DNA from: Stomoxys calcitrans
Taxonomy: Eukaryota; Arthropoda; Insecta; Diptera; Muscidae
Reading direction: 5' to 3'
Length of the DNA stretch: 64,000 bases
Assembly: GCF_963082655.1 (NCBI RefSeq)
Contig: NC_081553.1
Span: 41,893,812-41,957,811, forward strand
Below, in pieces: positions 11,393 through 23,537 of the stretch. The notes below the pieces were generated by a model that saw only the letters and a list, made by a program, of their open reading frames with translations, searched no databases and was not told the DNA's origin. Position numbers and translations under genes: made by a program. How positions within the stretch are numbered: the first letter of the stretch is position 1; each line of letters starts with the position of its first letter.

Positions 11393-11513
11393 ATTCTATA
11401 AAAATAAAAATAAAATAAAAATAAATATTCCAAGGAAAGTTTTGTTCCAAATAGAGTAAAAGAAGGCGCAGCGGAGCCGCCCGGTCCAGCTAGTATTCTA
11501 TAAAAATAAAAAA
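11321..11513 (+). repeat. Tandem duplicate of a family E 3' end
   Basis: AAATATTCCAAGGAAA..TTTTGTTCC...GAGTAAAAGAAGGCGCAGC...CGGTCCAGCTAGTATTC occurs twice with a 102-bp period (starting at 11321 and 11423). Both copies end in CTAG-T (11388-11391 and 11490-11493). Tandem 3' ends are a known by-product of rolling-circle type insertion. Confidence 0.8.
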
Positions 11514-12725
11514 AAATTAAAAAGTAAGTGTAAAGAAGTGACATAATGTCAGCGAAAAAAGTTCTTGAGACCTCAAAAAATTCTAGCATATGTAAGTTTT
11601 TCTAAAGGATAATACCCCATGGAATAATACATTCAATAAGCAGAAACATAAAATCCCCCCCCCCCCCCCCAGCAAAAAACACAGACTATGGCAAAAGCTT
11701 GCTATGGAAAAAAACTATGACAAAACTGTTGCGGGGCAAAAGTATTCAATAACAAAACACTCAAGCACATATACACACTTAAACATACCCCACACCAACA
11801 CGTCCCGTGGAAATTACTCTTTCTCTCACCCTCTTTATATTAAAAAAAAGCCGTCATGCATAATGCATTTCTGAAGGACATTTACAGTCAATAAAAGAAC
11901 GATTGCATGTACTTTGATAACAGGACAATGCAATGAGTGCAACTACAACAACTGTAGAAGCAGCAACAGCTACAACAACTGCCAACAATAATTGTGTAAT
12001 AATAGATTTTTTCATTGGTGTTGTATTAGTTGTTATTCTCAATGAATGGTAACCAACAACAGCTGTTGGAAAGTTTCGATTATAGTTGTTGTTGTAGGTT
12101 TGTTTCTTTCTCTCCCTCTCTCTCTCGCTATCTTACTCAAGCCCAGTGTTGGTTTTTTGTGGTGGGCATGCATGCATTTCTAAATCAACAATGTGTTATG
12201 TTGTGTGGTGTTGATATGTGACGTATGAAGAAAAAACAGGCAGCATTCAACATTGACAAGTCATAGGCAGACATAGTTCCCGTTGTACTACTCTTACATC
12301 AGGTTAATATTGCTGAAAAACCCCGTTTGGTTTTTTTTTCAATCAATTGTTGGTGCGAATAATAGCTGCAAACCAAAAAATAAACGCACAAGTAAACTAA
12401 TAACAGACATATTCATACATGCACATTCACATTAATGTACTAGCAAGACCTCCGGGCAAACAATTATTGCTAAGCTAAACCGCAAACTTAAAAATAATAA
12501 AAAAACACTCTTACAGAAATATCGAGTAGAGTTTACGATAGCTCGGTGGGAATGAAAATTGAGGGAAATTAAAATTACAAGATTACAGGCGCAGCCTTTT
12601 AAGACTAAGAAGTTCTTAATAAGCCTTAAAACCCTCAAACATATACAGTGATCGTCAAAATAAAGTATACCAAAGCATTTAGTATTTCCGACTTCAAAAT
12701 TACTATTTATACGAAATGCAACAAT
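11514..12725. other. Unassigned stretch with simple repeats
   Basis: Contains a C-run at about 11656-11671, a CT-rich run near 12103-12128 and otherwise non-repetitive AT-rich DNA. No exon or RNA gene is supported. Confidence 0.5.
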
Positions 12726-12726
12726 G

Positions 12727-13640
12727 GGAGCTACATCAGGTTAAAAGACCGATTTGACCGTACTTGGCACAGTTGTTGAAAGTCTTAACAGAACACCACC
12801 ATATGCTCAATTTCAGCCAAATCGGACAAAAATTTTTGCTTCCAGGGGCTCTAGAAATCAAATCGGAAGATCGGTTTATATGGGACCTATATCAGGCTAC
12901 ATGCTCAATTTCAGACAAATCGGACAAAAATTGCGACTTGTAAGGGCTCAAGAAGTCAAATCGGGAGATCGGTTTATATGGGAGCTATATCAGGTTATAG
13001 GCCGATTTGGACCGTACTTGGCACAGTTGTTGAAAGTCTTAGCAGAACACTATATGCTCAATTTCAGCCAAATCGGGCAAAAATGGTTGCTTCCAGGGGC
13101 TATAGAAATCAATTCGGAAGATCGGTTTATATGGGACCTATATTAGGTTGTAGACCGAATTGGGCACAGTTGTTGGAAGTCATAAAAGAACACTACATGC
13201 AAAATTTTATCAAAATCGGATAAAAATTGCGCTTGTAAGGGTTAAGAAGTCAAATCGGTTTATGTGGTTGGAAGTTGTTGGAAGTCATAACAGAACTCCG
13301 CATGCAAAATTTAAGCCAAATCGGACAAAAATTGCGGCTTGTAATGGCTCAAAAAATCAAATCGGGAGATCGGTTTATATGGAAGCTACATCAGGTTATA
13401 GACTGATTCGGACCGCATTTGGCACAGTTGTCGGAAGTCATAACAGAACACCGCATGCAAAATTTCAGCTAAATCGGACAACAACTGCGGCCTCCAGGGG
13501 CTCAAGAATTCAAATCGGGAGATCGGTTTATATGGAAGCTATATCTAAATCTGAACCGATATGGTCCATTTGCAATCCCCAGCGACCTACATCAATCTTA
13601 AGTATCCGTGCAAAATTTCAAGCGGCAGCAGATTTTGTTT
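12727..13640 (+). repeat. Family A 153-bp tandem array
   Basis: About six units, each with GATCGGTTTATATGG.AGCTATATCAGG, a CCGATT.GGACCGTA.TTGGCACAGTTGTTG.AAGTC block and a CATGC.AAATTTCAGCCAAATCGG block. The GATCGG motif sits at 12967, 13120, 13368 and 13521; two of these steps are exactly 153 bp and others are shortened by deletions. The open frames crossing it are a by-product of a period divisible by three, not evidence of a gene. Confidence 0.85.
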
Positions 13641-13765
13641 GCTGATTCAGCTGACCGAAATGTTTGCTAATACAGCAGCCCTATGTTTTCTGAAACAGCA
13701 GTAATGTCTGCTTTCCCATTTTCAGCAGTTTTGTTTTAGCAAAAATTTTTGCTGTTTTTAATAAA
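13620..13765 (+). repeat. CAGCAG/CTGCT-rich patch
   Basis: Short irregular repeats of CAGCAG, TTTGCTG and ACAGCAG (GGCAGCAGATTTTG, GAAACAGCAG, TTTCAGCAG, TTTTTGCTG) follow directly on the family A array. Function and origin are unknown. Confidence 0.5.
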
Positions 13766-13769
13766 AAAT

Positions 13770-14790
13770 TTGGTTGAGTGCATAAGCTCCAGGAAAATTT
13801 AGTTGGTACTACTCAATAGAAGGCGGCAGCAAGGTCTGTTAATGGCAACTGTCCTAAAGGGAGTATTTTTTTTTATTTCTACAGATGAAGTACCTTTCCA
13901 TGATCCTTGTTCAGTAAAGAGGATGAAATATATTATACACCGCTCGATAGAAAGGGGTTGGAGTCTTGGGGCGGCGATGTTTGAGCTGTGGTTTGTCCGA
14001 ATCTCTCCTAGGCCTCAGGCTCATAGCAGCTATGCCCTCCGCAGAATAATCGAGAAGGTACGAAGCTATGATCTATGGGGCTTCTTCCTGGTGGAAGACT
14101 AGGATGTCGTTTTTTCTAAGACGAAGCTTCTTCGCCTTTGCCTACATTTCTGTATGTACGTATGAGACGAAGACGAAGCTTTTTCGCCATTGCCTATATT
14201 TCTGTATGTGCGTATGGGCCCATAAAGTAGAAAGAAAGCGGGTAGGAGTCTTCATTGAGTTTCAAGGAATAAGGAGTCACATAGACTTCTGAATAGGTGT
14301 AGCGTCATTAAATATCCCAATAAATGAAGCGAGTGACTACCTGGTAGACGCTTTTTACCTTAACCGCGCATATGATCACGGGTGCTGATGGTATGGCAGG
14401 CAGGTTTGGCAAGGCTTTGTAATCCAGTATTTAATATAACAAGACGCAACTTATTCTAGAATTAAGGAAGCAAGAACCCGGTCTTCGCTTTGTTGTTTTA
14501 GCAGTGTGTTGTAGACTGAGGTGGCAATCCTTGCGCATAAAAGACTTCATCGGGTCAATTTGGTACGTACAACCTGCTGTCATGGGATTGGCTTGTTTCG
14601 TCTTTGCTGTATGCGTTCATTTCCACCACTAATTTATTCTCATGCTACTGTCTTGCACCATACTATGGTCGATATCTATCATTATTCCATGCATCAGGGG
14701 TTGCATCCTAGTTGAATTATGGGTTGTAGTTACTTGTTACTTTTTTGCACAGAGGCACATTCTATTTTCATTCTCATATCTAGCACGATA
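13770..14790. other. Unassigned stretch with a 52-bp duplication
   Basis: A 52-bp tandem duplication starts at 14121 and 14173 (ACGAAGCTT, TTCGCC, TTGCCTA.ATTTCTGTATGT). Open frames of up to about 100 residues occur but show no domain-like features. No recognised gene. Confidence 0.5.
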
Positions 14791-14795
14791 CTATG

Positions 14796-15018
14796 GTGGG
14801 TATAATTGCGGATTTTTTTTAAAAGTAAATGCATTTTTAATAAAACTTAGAATGAACTTGAATCAAATATACTTTTTTTACACTTTTTTCTAAAGCAAGC
14901 TAAAAGTAACAGCTGATAACTGACAGAAGAAAGAATGCAATTACAGAGTCACAAGCTGTGACAAAATTGGTAACGCCGACTATATGAAAAATTCGCAATT
15001 ACTTTTTGGGCAACCCAA
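14796..15018 (-). mobile_element. Mariner-type MITE, copy 2
   Basis: Same family as 9399-9635 in the opposite orientation. The right terminal repeat is complete (ends ..TTTTTGGGCAACCCAA, then TA at 15019-15020); the left one has lost its middle part (GGGTATAATTGCGG). Confidence 0.8.
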
Positions 15019-15020
15019 TA

Positions 15021-16705
15021 TATAATTATTCCTCTTCTCTTTTCTTCACATCCCTTTTCTTTTCCACTCTTAGCCAACGTACTTGGCTCTTACTAATTCG
15101 CTCTACCCATCTTTGAAATACCTCAGATATACCGCAAAATTTTGGAACTCTTCGGTTTTTTGTTTGGCTATATTAAAACGGCCATCAAACAAAGTTGGAC
15201 CAGAGATCTCTAAACCCTTTGGTGACTTGTTCTACCAAATGGGGGGTTGGAAGCTGATTTGGAAGTTTCGAGCCCCTAGATTGACTGTTGTACAATGAAA
15301 TAAGACACAGAGTTAAGGATCTATTATAATACGATTTAAAGTAAAAAATTCCTTAAAATAAAGTAAAAAATCTTTCATCAATGGAATTTTTTCCTTAAAA
15401 ATAAAGTCAATTTAGCGTCTTTAAGTTTAGTTTACCAACTCTTAAAGCCTACTAATGCCCGATTTGTTTATCTACTGCAAATAAGGTTTATACAGGTTGA
15501 TAACTTTTCGTTTACCTTAGTATGACTGCAAAAGTGGTCGCAGCGACACTGATGATGCATTACAAAAAGTATTAGAAAGAAACATTGCAATACTTTAAAA
15601 ACAATTATAAGATCGTTTCAATGGATTAACTGAGTCTGGCGTTTGAAGTTTCAAAAAAGGAACAAAGCAATGTCTTCAAATATATTATGGGAATATAACT
15701 TTATCAGAAAAAAAAACCTTGATATGCTGACCGAAAAAAGGAGTTTCTTAGATCCACAGCTGCTCACGAAGGCATAAGGGAGACCAATCGGATATTAAGT
15801 ATTTAAAGAGCCATTTTATATTAAGTTCGATGAATGTGGATTACTTTTCAGTTATTGGCTAACAAATTTTGATTCTTGATTTGAAAATCCGGCAACATTC
15901 AGCAGCAAAACAGATTTCTCCAACATGATCTTGAAATGAGTCCGTGCCTCTACCGAAGCCAAAGACAAACTAAACAAAGATGTATTCCTCGAATCCCCAA
16001 GAGAAAATTTAGCGGCTATTCCGATTATGACATTTATTTGGTGATAGAATAGAATATTTATATGTTGGCTTAGAAATTGTTGTTCTAGCTTAGTCGCACA
16101 ACTTTTTACCACACATATAATCAAAACCCTTTGCAACCTACCTTCTCATAACTCCCCTTAAAAATTGATATTGCAAGTATTCAACTTTGCAATTTGTATA
16201 CACACACATATGTTATGCATGTTGGTTATGCGGTTTTCAAATGTACTGCCGTAAGTATGCAGCTTGATTTCAATCGAAATAAAAAATTTTCATGTCGTTT
16301 TTGTTTTTTTCTCTTCCACCTTTTTGCCATAATTTGTTGAGCTAGTATACTACAATATATGTATGTATTGGTACATAATAAAAATTTTATAAAAAACTGT
16401 CCACCACATAAGCTTGAGTAATTATGATTTAATGTCAGTTTTATTTGCTTCCTGAATGCATCAATCAGATATCTGTCAGGCTATTGGGGTGAGTGGTAAA
16501 AAATAGCAGTGATAGACAACTTGAGAAAGAATATAATATGGGGGTTTTGAAGGAAGAGTGAGTCATAATAGTTCTAGGATATGGTCATGGGTATGTTATG
16601 ATTAGTGAACAAATCGAAATCCTTAAGCACACAGAAAAAATAAGTCTAAGAAAAACCTATTATCAAATCTGCTTGTGAGACTATAAATTCTCAACGGATT
16701 TTAAC
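15021..16705. other. Unassigned AT-rich stretch
   Basis: AT-rich DNA with A-runs and poor TAAAGTAAAAAAT repeats near 15340-15410. No supported exon, RNA gene or known repeat. Confidence 0.5.
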
Positions 16706-16707
16706 TA

Positions 16708-17304
16708 AAGGGTGATTTTTTTGAGGTTAGGATTTTCATGCATTAGTATTTGACAGATCACGTGGGATTTCAGACATGGTGTCAAAGAGAAAGATGCTCA
16801 GTATGCTTTGACATTTCATCATGAATAGACTTACTAACGAGCAACGCTTGCAAATCATTGAATTTTATTACCAAAATCAGTGTTCGGTTCGAAATGTGTT
16901 CATTCACCGTAACGTTGCGTCCAACAGCATCTTTGAAAAAATACGGTCCAATGATTCCACCAGCGTACAAACCACACCAAACAGTGCATTTTTCGGGATG
17001 CATGGGCAGTTCTTGAACGGCTTCTGGTTGCTCTTCACTCCAAATGCGGCAATTTTGCTTATTTACGTAGCCATTCAACCAGAAATGAGCCTCATCGCTG
17101 AACGGTGAATGAACACATTTCGAACCGAACACTGATTTTGGTAATAAAATTCAATGATTTGCAAGCGTTGCTCGTTAGTAAGTCTATTCATGATGAAATG
17201 TCAAAGCATACTGAGCATCTTTCTCTTTGACACCATGTCTGAAATCCCACGTGATCTGTCAAATACTAATGCATGAAAATCCTAACCTCAAAAAAATCAC
17301 CCTT
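16708..17304. mobile_element. Tc1/mariner-like foldback element, copy 1 (complete)
   Basis: Two inverted arms of about 202 bp (16708-16909 and 17103-17304) flank a 193-bp centre. TA lies directly outside both ends (16706-16707, 17305-17306). Each arm carries the start of a Tc1/mariner-type transposase, MNRLTNEQRLQIIEFYYQNQ, read inward from ATG at 16821 (plus) and at 17191 (minus). The centre encodes a piece of the catalytic domain on the minus strand. The element is therefore a rearranged derivative whose two ends both come from the 5' end of a parent transposon. It cannot make a full transposase and would need one supplied elsewhere. Confidence 0.85.
16782..17191 (-). pseudogene. Tc1/mariner transposase remnant
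   Basis: On the minus strand the N-terminal DNA-binding start (MNRLTNEQRLQIIEFYY, from 17191) is followed after a frame change by FSDEAHFWLNGYVNKQN, which holds the second catalytic Asp of IS630/Tc1/mariner transposases, then CRIWSEEQPE and KCTVWCGLYAGGIIGPYFF. The first catalytic Asp region and the last Asp/Glu are absent. The product would be non-functional. The same remnant recurs at 38600-38923 and 40858-41181. Confidence 0.8.
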
Positions 17305-17430
17305 TAGAATTGAAGACTTTATTTGTTGAAGTAGGTTGGTAGAGACTTCACAGACAAAATATTTGAAATTTTGTGGATTTTCAACAAATTCTTTAGTTGA
17401 GTTAGTTGTTAAAATGGACGTACTACTACG

Positions 17431-17752
17431 GGAGCCACCTTGGTGCATAGGTTACCATGCCCGCCTATCGTGCCCAAACGCCCGGGTTCAAATCCTGTCG
17501 GAGAGAGCACCTTAAAACATTTTTCAGCGGTGAGGTTATCGCCTCACCAAATGCTGGCGACATTTCTGAGTATTTCAGCCATGTACAACTTCTCAACCAA
17601 GAGGTGTCACTTTTCAGTGGCACGCCCTTCGGACTCGGCATTAAACAGGAGATCCCCTTATCATTGAGCTTAAATTTGAATCGGGCAGCACTCAATTGAT
17701 ATTGTGAGAAGTTACTTTCCCTCTAATTTGTTCCGCAATGGGATGTTTGGGA
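17431..17752 (+). mobile_element. tRNA-derived SINE (family 1), copy a
   Basis: The head has a degenerate pol III A box (GGTGCATAGGTTACCATG) and a B box (GGGTTCAAATCC, 17482-17493), as in a tRNA. The body has CAGCGGTG, ATGCTGG.GACATTT, a GGTGTC block, CGCC.TTCGGACTCGGC, and CCCCTTATCATTGAGCTTAAA. Six more copies are in this window, all on the minus strand; this is the only plus-strand one. A functional tRNA gene is ruled out by the lack of a tRNA fold and by the shared non-tRNA body. Confidence 0.85.
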
Positions 17753-17910
17753 AACACTAAAGCACTATCATGTAGAACAACAGACTCCTATGACATTCAC
17801 GACATGCAAATCCAGGTTTGAATCCTCTGGCCGGTCAAAAAGGTTTGTTTTTCTTTAAATTTATTTTAGAAAATTCGTTTAAAAAAATATGTGTTTCTAA
17901 TTCAAAAAAT

Positions 17911-18768
17911 ATTTTTATACCCACCACCGAAGAATAGGGGTATAGTCATTCCGTTTGTAACACATCGAAATATCCATTTCCGACCCTATAAAGTGCATGT
18001 ATATTCTTGCTCGTCATAAAAATCTAAGACGATCTAGCCATATCCATCCGTCCGTCAGTTGAAATCACGCTATAGTCTTGAAAAATAGGGATATTGAACT
18101 GAAACTTTGCACATATAATTTTTTTGTTCATAAGCAGATTAAGTTTAAAGATGGGCTATATGGGAATATATCTTGAAATAACCCCCATATAGACCGATCC
18201 GACGATTTAGGGTATTAGGCCCATAGAAGCTATATTTACTACCCAATTTTGCTAAAATTTGGGACAGTGAGTTGTGTAAGGCCCTTCAATATCCTTCTTC
18301 AAATTGGGCCAGATCGGTCCAGATTTGGATATAGCTGCCATATAAACCGATCTCTCGATTTATGGTTTTGGGCCCATAAAAGCCACATTTATTATCCGAT
18401 TTTGTTGAAATTTTGGACAGTGAGTTGTGTTAGGCCCTTCGACATCCTTCGTCAATTTGGCCCAGATCGGTCCAAATATGGATATAGCTGCCATATAGAC
18501 CGATCCACCGATTTAGGGTCTTAGGCCCATAAAAGGCGCATTTATTGTCGGATGTCGCCGAAATTTGGGACATTGAGTTAAGTTAAACCCCTTGACATAG
18601 TTCTGCGTTATGGCACAGATCGGTGAAGATTTGGATATAGCTGCCATATAGACCGATCTCTCGGTTTTAGGTTTTGGGGCCAGAAAAGCGCATTTATTGT
18701 CCAATGTCGCCGCAATTTGGGACAGTGAGTTGTGTTGGGCCCTTCGACATCCTTCTTCAATTTTTTGC
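17911..18768 (-). repeat. Family A2 153-bp tandem array, with one terminus
   Basis: Starts with the terminal motif TTTTTATACCCACCACCGAAGA and the block CATTCCGTTTGTAACACATCGAAATAT, followed by CTAGCCATATCCATCCGTCCGTC. The array motif GCCATATA(A/G)ACCGAT sits at 18337, 18490 and 18643, exactly 153 bp apart. The other end is not seen. Confidence 0.85.
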
Positions 18769-18769
18769 A

Positions 18770-19700
18770 TTCAAAAAATATTTTTAAAAGTGGGTTTTAC
18801 ATTTTTTTGCTTATGAAATGCTTATTGAGTTATTTCATCATCAAAAAAACAATGTCGGTAGGCTAGAAGATGCGTGCAAGACTACCAAACATAAGTTCAT
18901 CAGTTAAAATCTTGAGGGGAACAAAACTAAAAATTGTTTGACAGAGAAAAAACCCGAGAGCAATGCAGTAAACGAACAAGACAAGCAGCGCGAGCCGAAC
19001 AAAAAAAATAAAATCACTACCACATTGAAGCTGTGCAGCAAAGCACATATGGTGGCTGGTTAAATGGTTTTTTGTCTTGCTTATGGATATATTGTCGTTG
19101 TTGTTAAATGTTGGCTTCCCGGAGTGCCTTTCAACAGCAAATTTGTACTCGCTGAGATATAAAATAACTTGTTGCAGGAAAATTAACAAATTTTGTCTCT
19201 GTTTTTTCGACAAAAGTTGTTGTTTTCAAAATTAATTTTATCTGTGTTGTCGGGTTAAGATGATACTTTCATTGGCGTTTCCGTAACCACTGAAGTTATT
19301 GGATGACCTACTCAACTGACCAAATTACTTGAAGTAAGCTGTACTTTACTGAGGATACGCGACTCAATGACTAAACAAACTTGGGTACCAAAAGCCTCTC
19401 CAAAGGAAGCCATAGGAGAGGTATCGAAAGAAAATTATGGAAAATAACGATCAATTATACAGAAAAAAGAGAAACATTTTAAGACATTTGTGTTAGCAAA
19501 TGAAGTTGACCAGGCGTCAGAATGCAGTTCAGAAATTCCACCTTAGAACTAAACATCAATCCGATTGCTTTTGTACAAGCAGAAATCTTCTGCACAGACA
19601 AAAAAGAGAATCTGGTGCTACAGATAGTGTGCTTCGGATATGAAAATAACATGTATACTAGCTGCAGATAACCGATGGTGATGGCAACTATTCATGATGA
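18770..19700. other. Unassigned stretch leading into a reverse-transcriptase relic
   Basis: No supported gene. The last part (about 19400-19700) may belong to the same retrotransposon as the fragment at 19707-19811, but it is too decayed to read. Confidence 0.4.
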
Positions 19701-19706
19701 TGGATA

Positions 19707-19811
19707 CCGCTTAGTCAGAATAAGGTTTACGCAGCAGTAATCGGGCTGAAGAACAACAAAGCAGCGGGTACCAATGGGCTGCCAGCTGAGGTAATTTTGC
19801 GACACGGTCGA
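19707..19811 (+). pseudogene. Reverse-transcriptase fragment of a non-LTR retrotransposon
   Basis: A 35-codon open stretch reads PLSQNKVYAAVIGLKNNKAAG followed by TNGLPAEVILRHG. LKNNKAAG.(D/N)GLPAE is the conserved N-terminal block of non-LTR reverse transcriptases, found ahead of the catalytic domain. No other part of the enzyme is recognisable nearby. The catalytic YxDD region is missing. Confidence 0.75.
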
Positions 19812-19814
19812 TCT

Positions 19815-21080
19815 TAATGCGTTTTAACTTGTTTCCTCTTTGTCGAGGTTACTTTTTAGTATTTTAAGCACACAAAATATTGATTACTGTCTAAGGTGTA
19901 TGTTTATGGTGGCATGGGGCATGAATTAATACCTCCGTCAAAGTTCAACACATAATATCAAGACATTCTAGGAATTTTCTACCCTGTGCTTCATAAACTT
20001 TCAGATCATTGTTATGAGTCTTTTATATCCCCCTAATTTATGAGGATAAACATAAAAATACATTTAAAACATAAATTTTAAAATTTCAAAATTCTAACGA
20101 TTTTAGATTAAATTTTCTTCATTTTATTTAATCTTCTAAATAAACATTATAAATCCCACACATAAGCGTCTAGTCTTTAATGACATGATTTAGCCAAATT
20201 GAAAAGTGTCGTGTTTTATATGGATTTTATTTTAATTATGTCATGTCTTAAAATAATAAAAAAATTTATACATTTTAGTAATGTTGTTGACATATTTCAT
20301 AAATATTTTCAATAAACCCATCATACATTTGTTCACATGTTTGCCATGCTGCAGAGAGACGGACAGACAGACAAGTTGCCAACAATATTTATGGTTTATG
20401 TTTTGCATGAAAAAGAAAAAAAAAATCATAAAAACTATTTAAAGGAAAAAAACATAGAATTTGTATATAAAAAAAACTTTGCTACACTTTGCGGTTATTT
20501 TGGTTTCTGGTGTCATGACATTAAAACATCAACCATCATTATTGCCATCAACAGCTTTTTGATGATGACGATGATCCGTGTTGTTCTTGTCCTTTATAAC
20601 ACTAACATCATACGTACAGGCCACAATAAGGCAAACAAAACTGTGAAATATTTTTCAATTTCATGTTGTCAAGTTTGTTGTTCATGTGTTTTTTTTTTCG
20701 TATCCACTGATTACATTTTAATTGTATAGCTTGAGTTTTTTTCGTTGTTTTCATTAACATTTTTTATTTATGGAATTTTCTGTTTTTTGCTATTAAAAAA
20801 ATCAACTCTTGACATTCTATGTTTTTTCTATTCAAAACGTTTTTCCACAGCCCCGGTTATTGTTATCGTTGCATTGTTAACACTTTGTGTCCATGCACTC
20901 CTTTCACCACTCAAGTAATTAGCAAAATTATCATGAATGCACAGCGTACAGTGTTTTAAAGGAAATGGAGACAGGAAAAACTTCATACAAATTAGATTTT
21001 CTCGACAATAAAAATAGGTTTTTGGGGATTTGGCAAATGTTTTGCAACATCAGTGTCTCCATGACCACTTCATAAACCAG
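19815..21080. other. Unassigned AT-rich stretch
   Basis: AT-rich DNA without recognised repeats, except a short motif shared with three later sites (GCAACATCAGTGTCTCCATG at 21045-21064, see 23893-24170). No exon is supported. Confidence 0.5.
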
Positions 21081-21084
21081 TAAG

Positions 21085-23143
21085 GAAAGACAAAATCGGG
21101 CGCAGTCGACTATATTATGCCCTACATCACCGAGTCTATGTTATACTTTTAATCTATAGCATCTTATCTTATATTCAAATTTAGTAAGACTTTAGTTTTG
21201 AATACCTATTGAAATATGGAATAAAACCTTCTAGGATTTTCTTACGAAGGTACGAAAATTGTGGCTTCTGCAGCCTTAAACGTCGAAACTAATAAAATAT
21301 ATATATGGGAGTTTTACCAAAATCTGATTCGATATGATGAAATTTTGCACACGTATTGGCATGTCAATTAAAACATTTCATGAAAATTTTTGTAGAGATC
21401 GGACCAAAGTTGTGGCTACTACAGCCTTAAGAGTCGAAACGATTAAAAGATACATATATATAAAGTCGAAACTAATAAAAGATATATAGGGAAATTTTAC
21501 TAAATCTGGTTCGATTTTGATGACTTTTTTTTGCGTGTAGTGCGACGTCAAATAAAACATCACCTCCAAAATTTGGTAAGGATGGGCTACTACAGCTTCA
21601 AAAGGGCATATCGGATGAAAGATATATATGAGAGCTGTTTATAAATCCAATCCGATGCTGATGAAATTTTGCACACATACTAGGATGTCAAAAAAGCACT
21701 TCGTGCCAAATTTGGTAAAGATCGGATCAAAATTGTGCCTTCTACAGCCTTAAAAGACCATATCGGATGAAAGATATATATGTGAGCTATATATAAATCT
21801 TATCCGATTCGGATGAAATTTTTCACACATATTGGGACGTCACAAAAAACCAAATTTGGTAAAGATCGGACCAAAATTGTGCCTTCTACGGCCTTAATAG
21901 GTCAAATCGGATGAAAGATATATATGGGAGCTACATATAAATCCGATCCGATTCTGATGAAATTTTGCACACATACTAGGACGTCAAAAAAAGCATTTCG
22001 TTCCAAATTTGGTAAAGATCGGACCAAAATTGTCCTTATACAGCCTTAAAAGACCATATCGGATGAAAGATATATATGGGAGCTATATATAAATCTGATG
22101 CGATTCTGAAGAAATTTTTCACACATATTGGGAAGTCACAAAAAACATTTCGTGCCAAATTTGGTAAAGATCGGACCAAAATTGTGCCTTCTACGGCCTT
22201 AATAGATCAAATCGGATGAAAGTTATATATGGGAGCTATATTTAAATCTGAACCGATTTAGATGAAATTTAGCACACGTACTAAGACGTCAAACAAAACA
22301 TATTATGCTTAATTTGGTAAAGATCAGATCAAAATTGTGGCTCCTACAGCTTTAGAAGGGCATATCGAATGAAAGATATATATGGGAGCTATATCTAAAT
22401 CTGAACCGATTTAGATGAAATTTAGCACACGTACTAAGACGTCAAACAAAACATATTATGCCAAATTTGGTAATGATCGGACCAAAATTGTGCCTTCTAC
22501 AGCCTTAAAAGACCATATCGGACGAACGATATATATGGGAGCTATATATAAATCTGTTCCGATTCTGAAGAAATTTTTTAACATATTGGGACGTCACAAA
22601 AAGCACTTCGTGCCAAATTTGGTAAAGATCGGATCAAAATTGTGTCTTCTACATCCTTAATAGGTCAAATCGGATGAAAGTTATATATGGGAGCTATATC
22701 TAAATCTGAACCGATTCAGATAAAATTTCGCAAACGTATTAAGACGTCAAAAGAAACAATTTGTGCCAAATTTGGTAAGGATCGAACCAAAATTGTGGCT
22801 CCTACAGCTTTAAAAGGGCATATCGCATGAAAGATATATATGAGAGCTATATCTAAATCTGGACCGATTTTTTCAAAATCAATAGCGTTTGTCTTTGGAC
22901 CAAAGAAGAGACTTATGCAAAATTTTGTGAAAATCGAAAAAGAAATTCGACCTGTACCTTGATTACAAGAATACATGGACAGACAGACGGATCGGCGGAC
23001 AGACGGGCATAGCTAAATCGAATCAGGAAGTGTCTCTAAGCCGGTCGGTATACTTATCAATGGGTCTTGTCTCCTTCTTATCGTTGCAAACAAATGCACA
23101 AATCTATAATACCCTGTACCACAGTGGTGGTGTAGGGTATAAA
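21085..23143 (+). repeat. Family C element: 153-bp tandem array with both ends
   Basis: The 5' end is GACAAAATCGGGCGCAGTCGAC followed by TATTATGCCCTACATCACC; the 3' end is CCACAGTGGTGGTGTAGGGTATAAAAA, so the TACCCTACACCAC motif is inverted at the two ends. In between are about 11 units with CGGATGAAAGATATATATGGGAGCTATAT, GATGAAATTT.GCACAC.TA and AAATTTGGTAAAGATCGGACCAAAATTGTG. The ATGGGAG motif falls at 22076, 22229, 22382, 22535, 22687 and 22840, i.e. steps of 153, 153, 153, 152 and 153. A GACAGACGGATCGGCGGACAGACGG block precedes the 3' end. No protein is encoded. Confidence 0.88.
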
Positions 23144-23159
23144 AATTCATACAAGCTTA

Positions 23160-23512
23160 TACTTATTGAGAAGAACATTATTTTGCTCTATGCCACATCT
23201 AAGGGCTCAATAAGTCAAATCCGGCGATCGGTTTATATGGATGTTGGAATCCATAGCTAAACTTTACGTGCACAGTTTCAGTCAAATCGGGCGGTAATTG
23301 AACATTCTGGGACCTCAAGAAGTCCAATCATAAGATCTGTTTATATGGCAGCAATACCATACTTGACACAGTTGTTGGTAGTCATAACAAAACACCTTTT
23401 ACAAGATTTCAGCCAAATCGGATAAGAATTGCGACCGCAAGAGGATTAAGAAGAAGGTCTGATATCGGTTAATATGCCAGCTATATCTAAACCCATTTAC
23501 AATGCCAACTGA
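23160..23512 (+). repeat. Family A fragment
   Basis: One to two family A units (GGGCTCAATAAGTCAAATCCGG, GATCGGTTTATATGGATG, CACAGTTGTTGGTAGTCATAAC, TTTCAGCCAAATCGG) directly follow the family C element and are cut off by a SINE. Confidence 0.75.
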
Positions 23513-23537
23513 CACACACCTACTGAAAATAATGCAA

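Noticed and set aside
11239..11589. 116-codon minus-strand frame with a repeated FYFYRILAGPG
   Set aside because: The repeat is the duplicated family E 3' end; no other support.
12967..13535. Array of regular repeats as a CRISPR
   Set aside because: Units are contiguous 153-bp repeats without unique spacers, in eukaryotic DNA.
12754..13645. Overlapping frames with GRSVYMGAISGY repeats as a tandem-repeat protein
   Set aside because: They follow from the 153-bp period; the frame shifts between neighbouring units and the same peptide appears in many broken arrays.
16821..17108. Plus-strand 95-codon frame as a working transposase
   Set aside because: Only the first ~30 residues are transposase; after that the frame reads antisense of the catalytic fragment.
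17465..17695. 76-codon minus-strand frame as a gene
   Set aside because: It is the antisense of a SINE copy.
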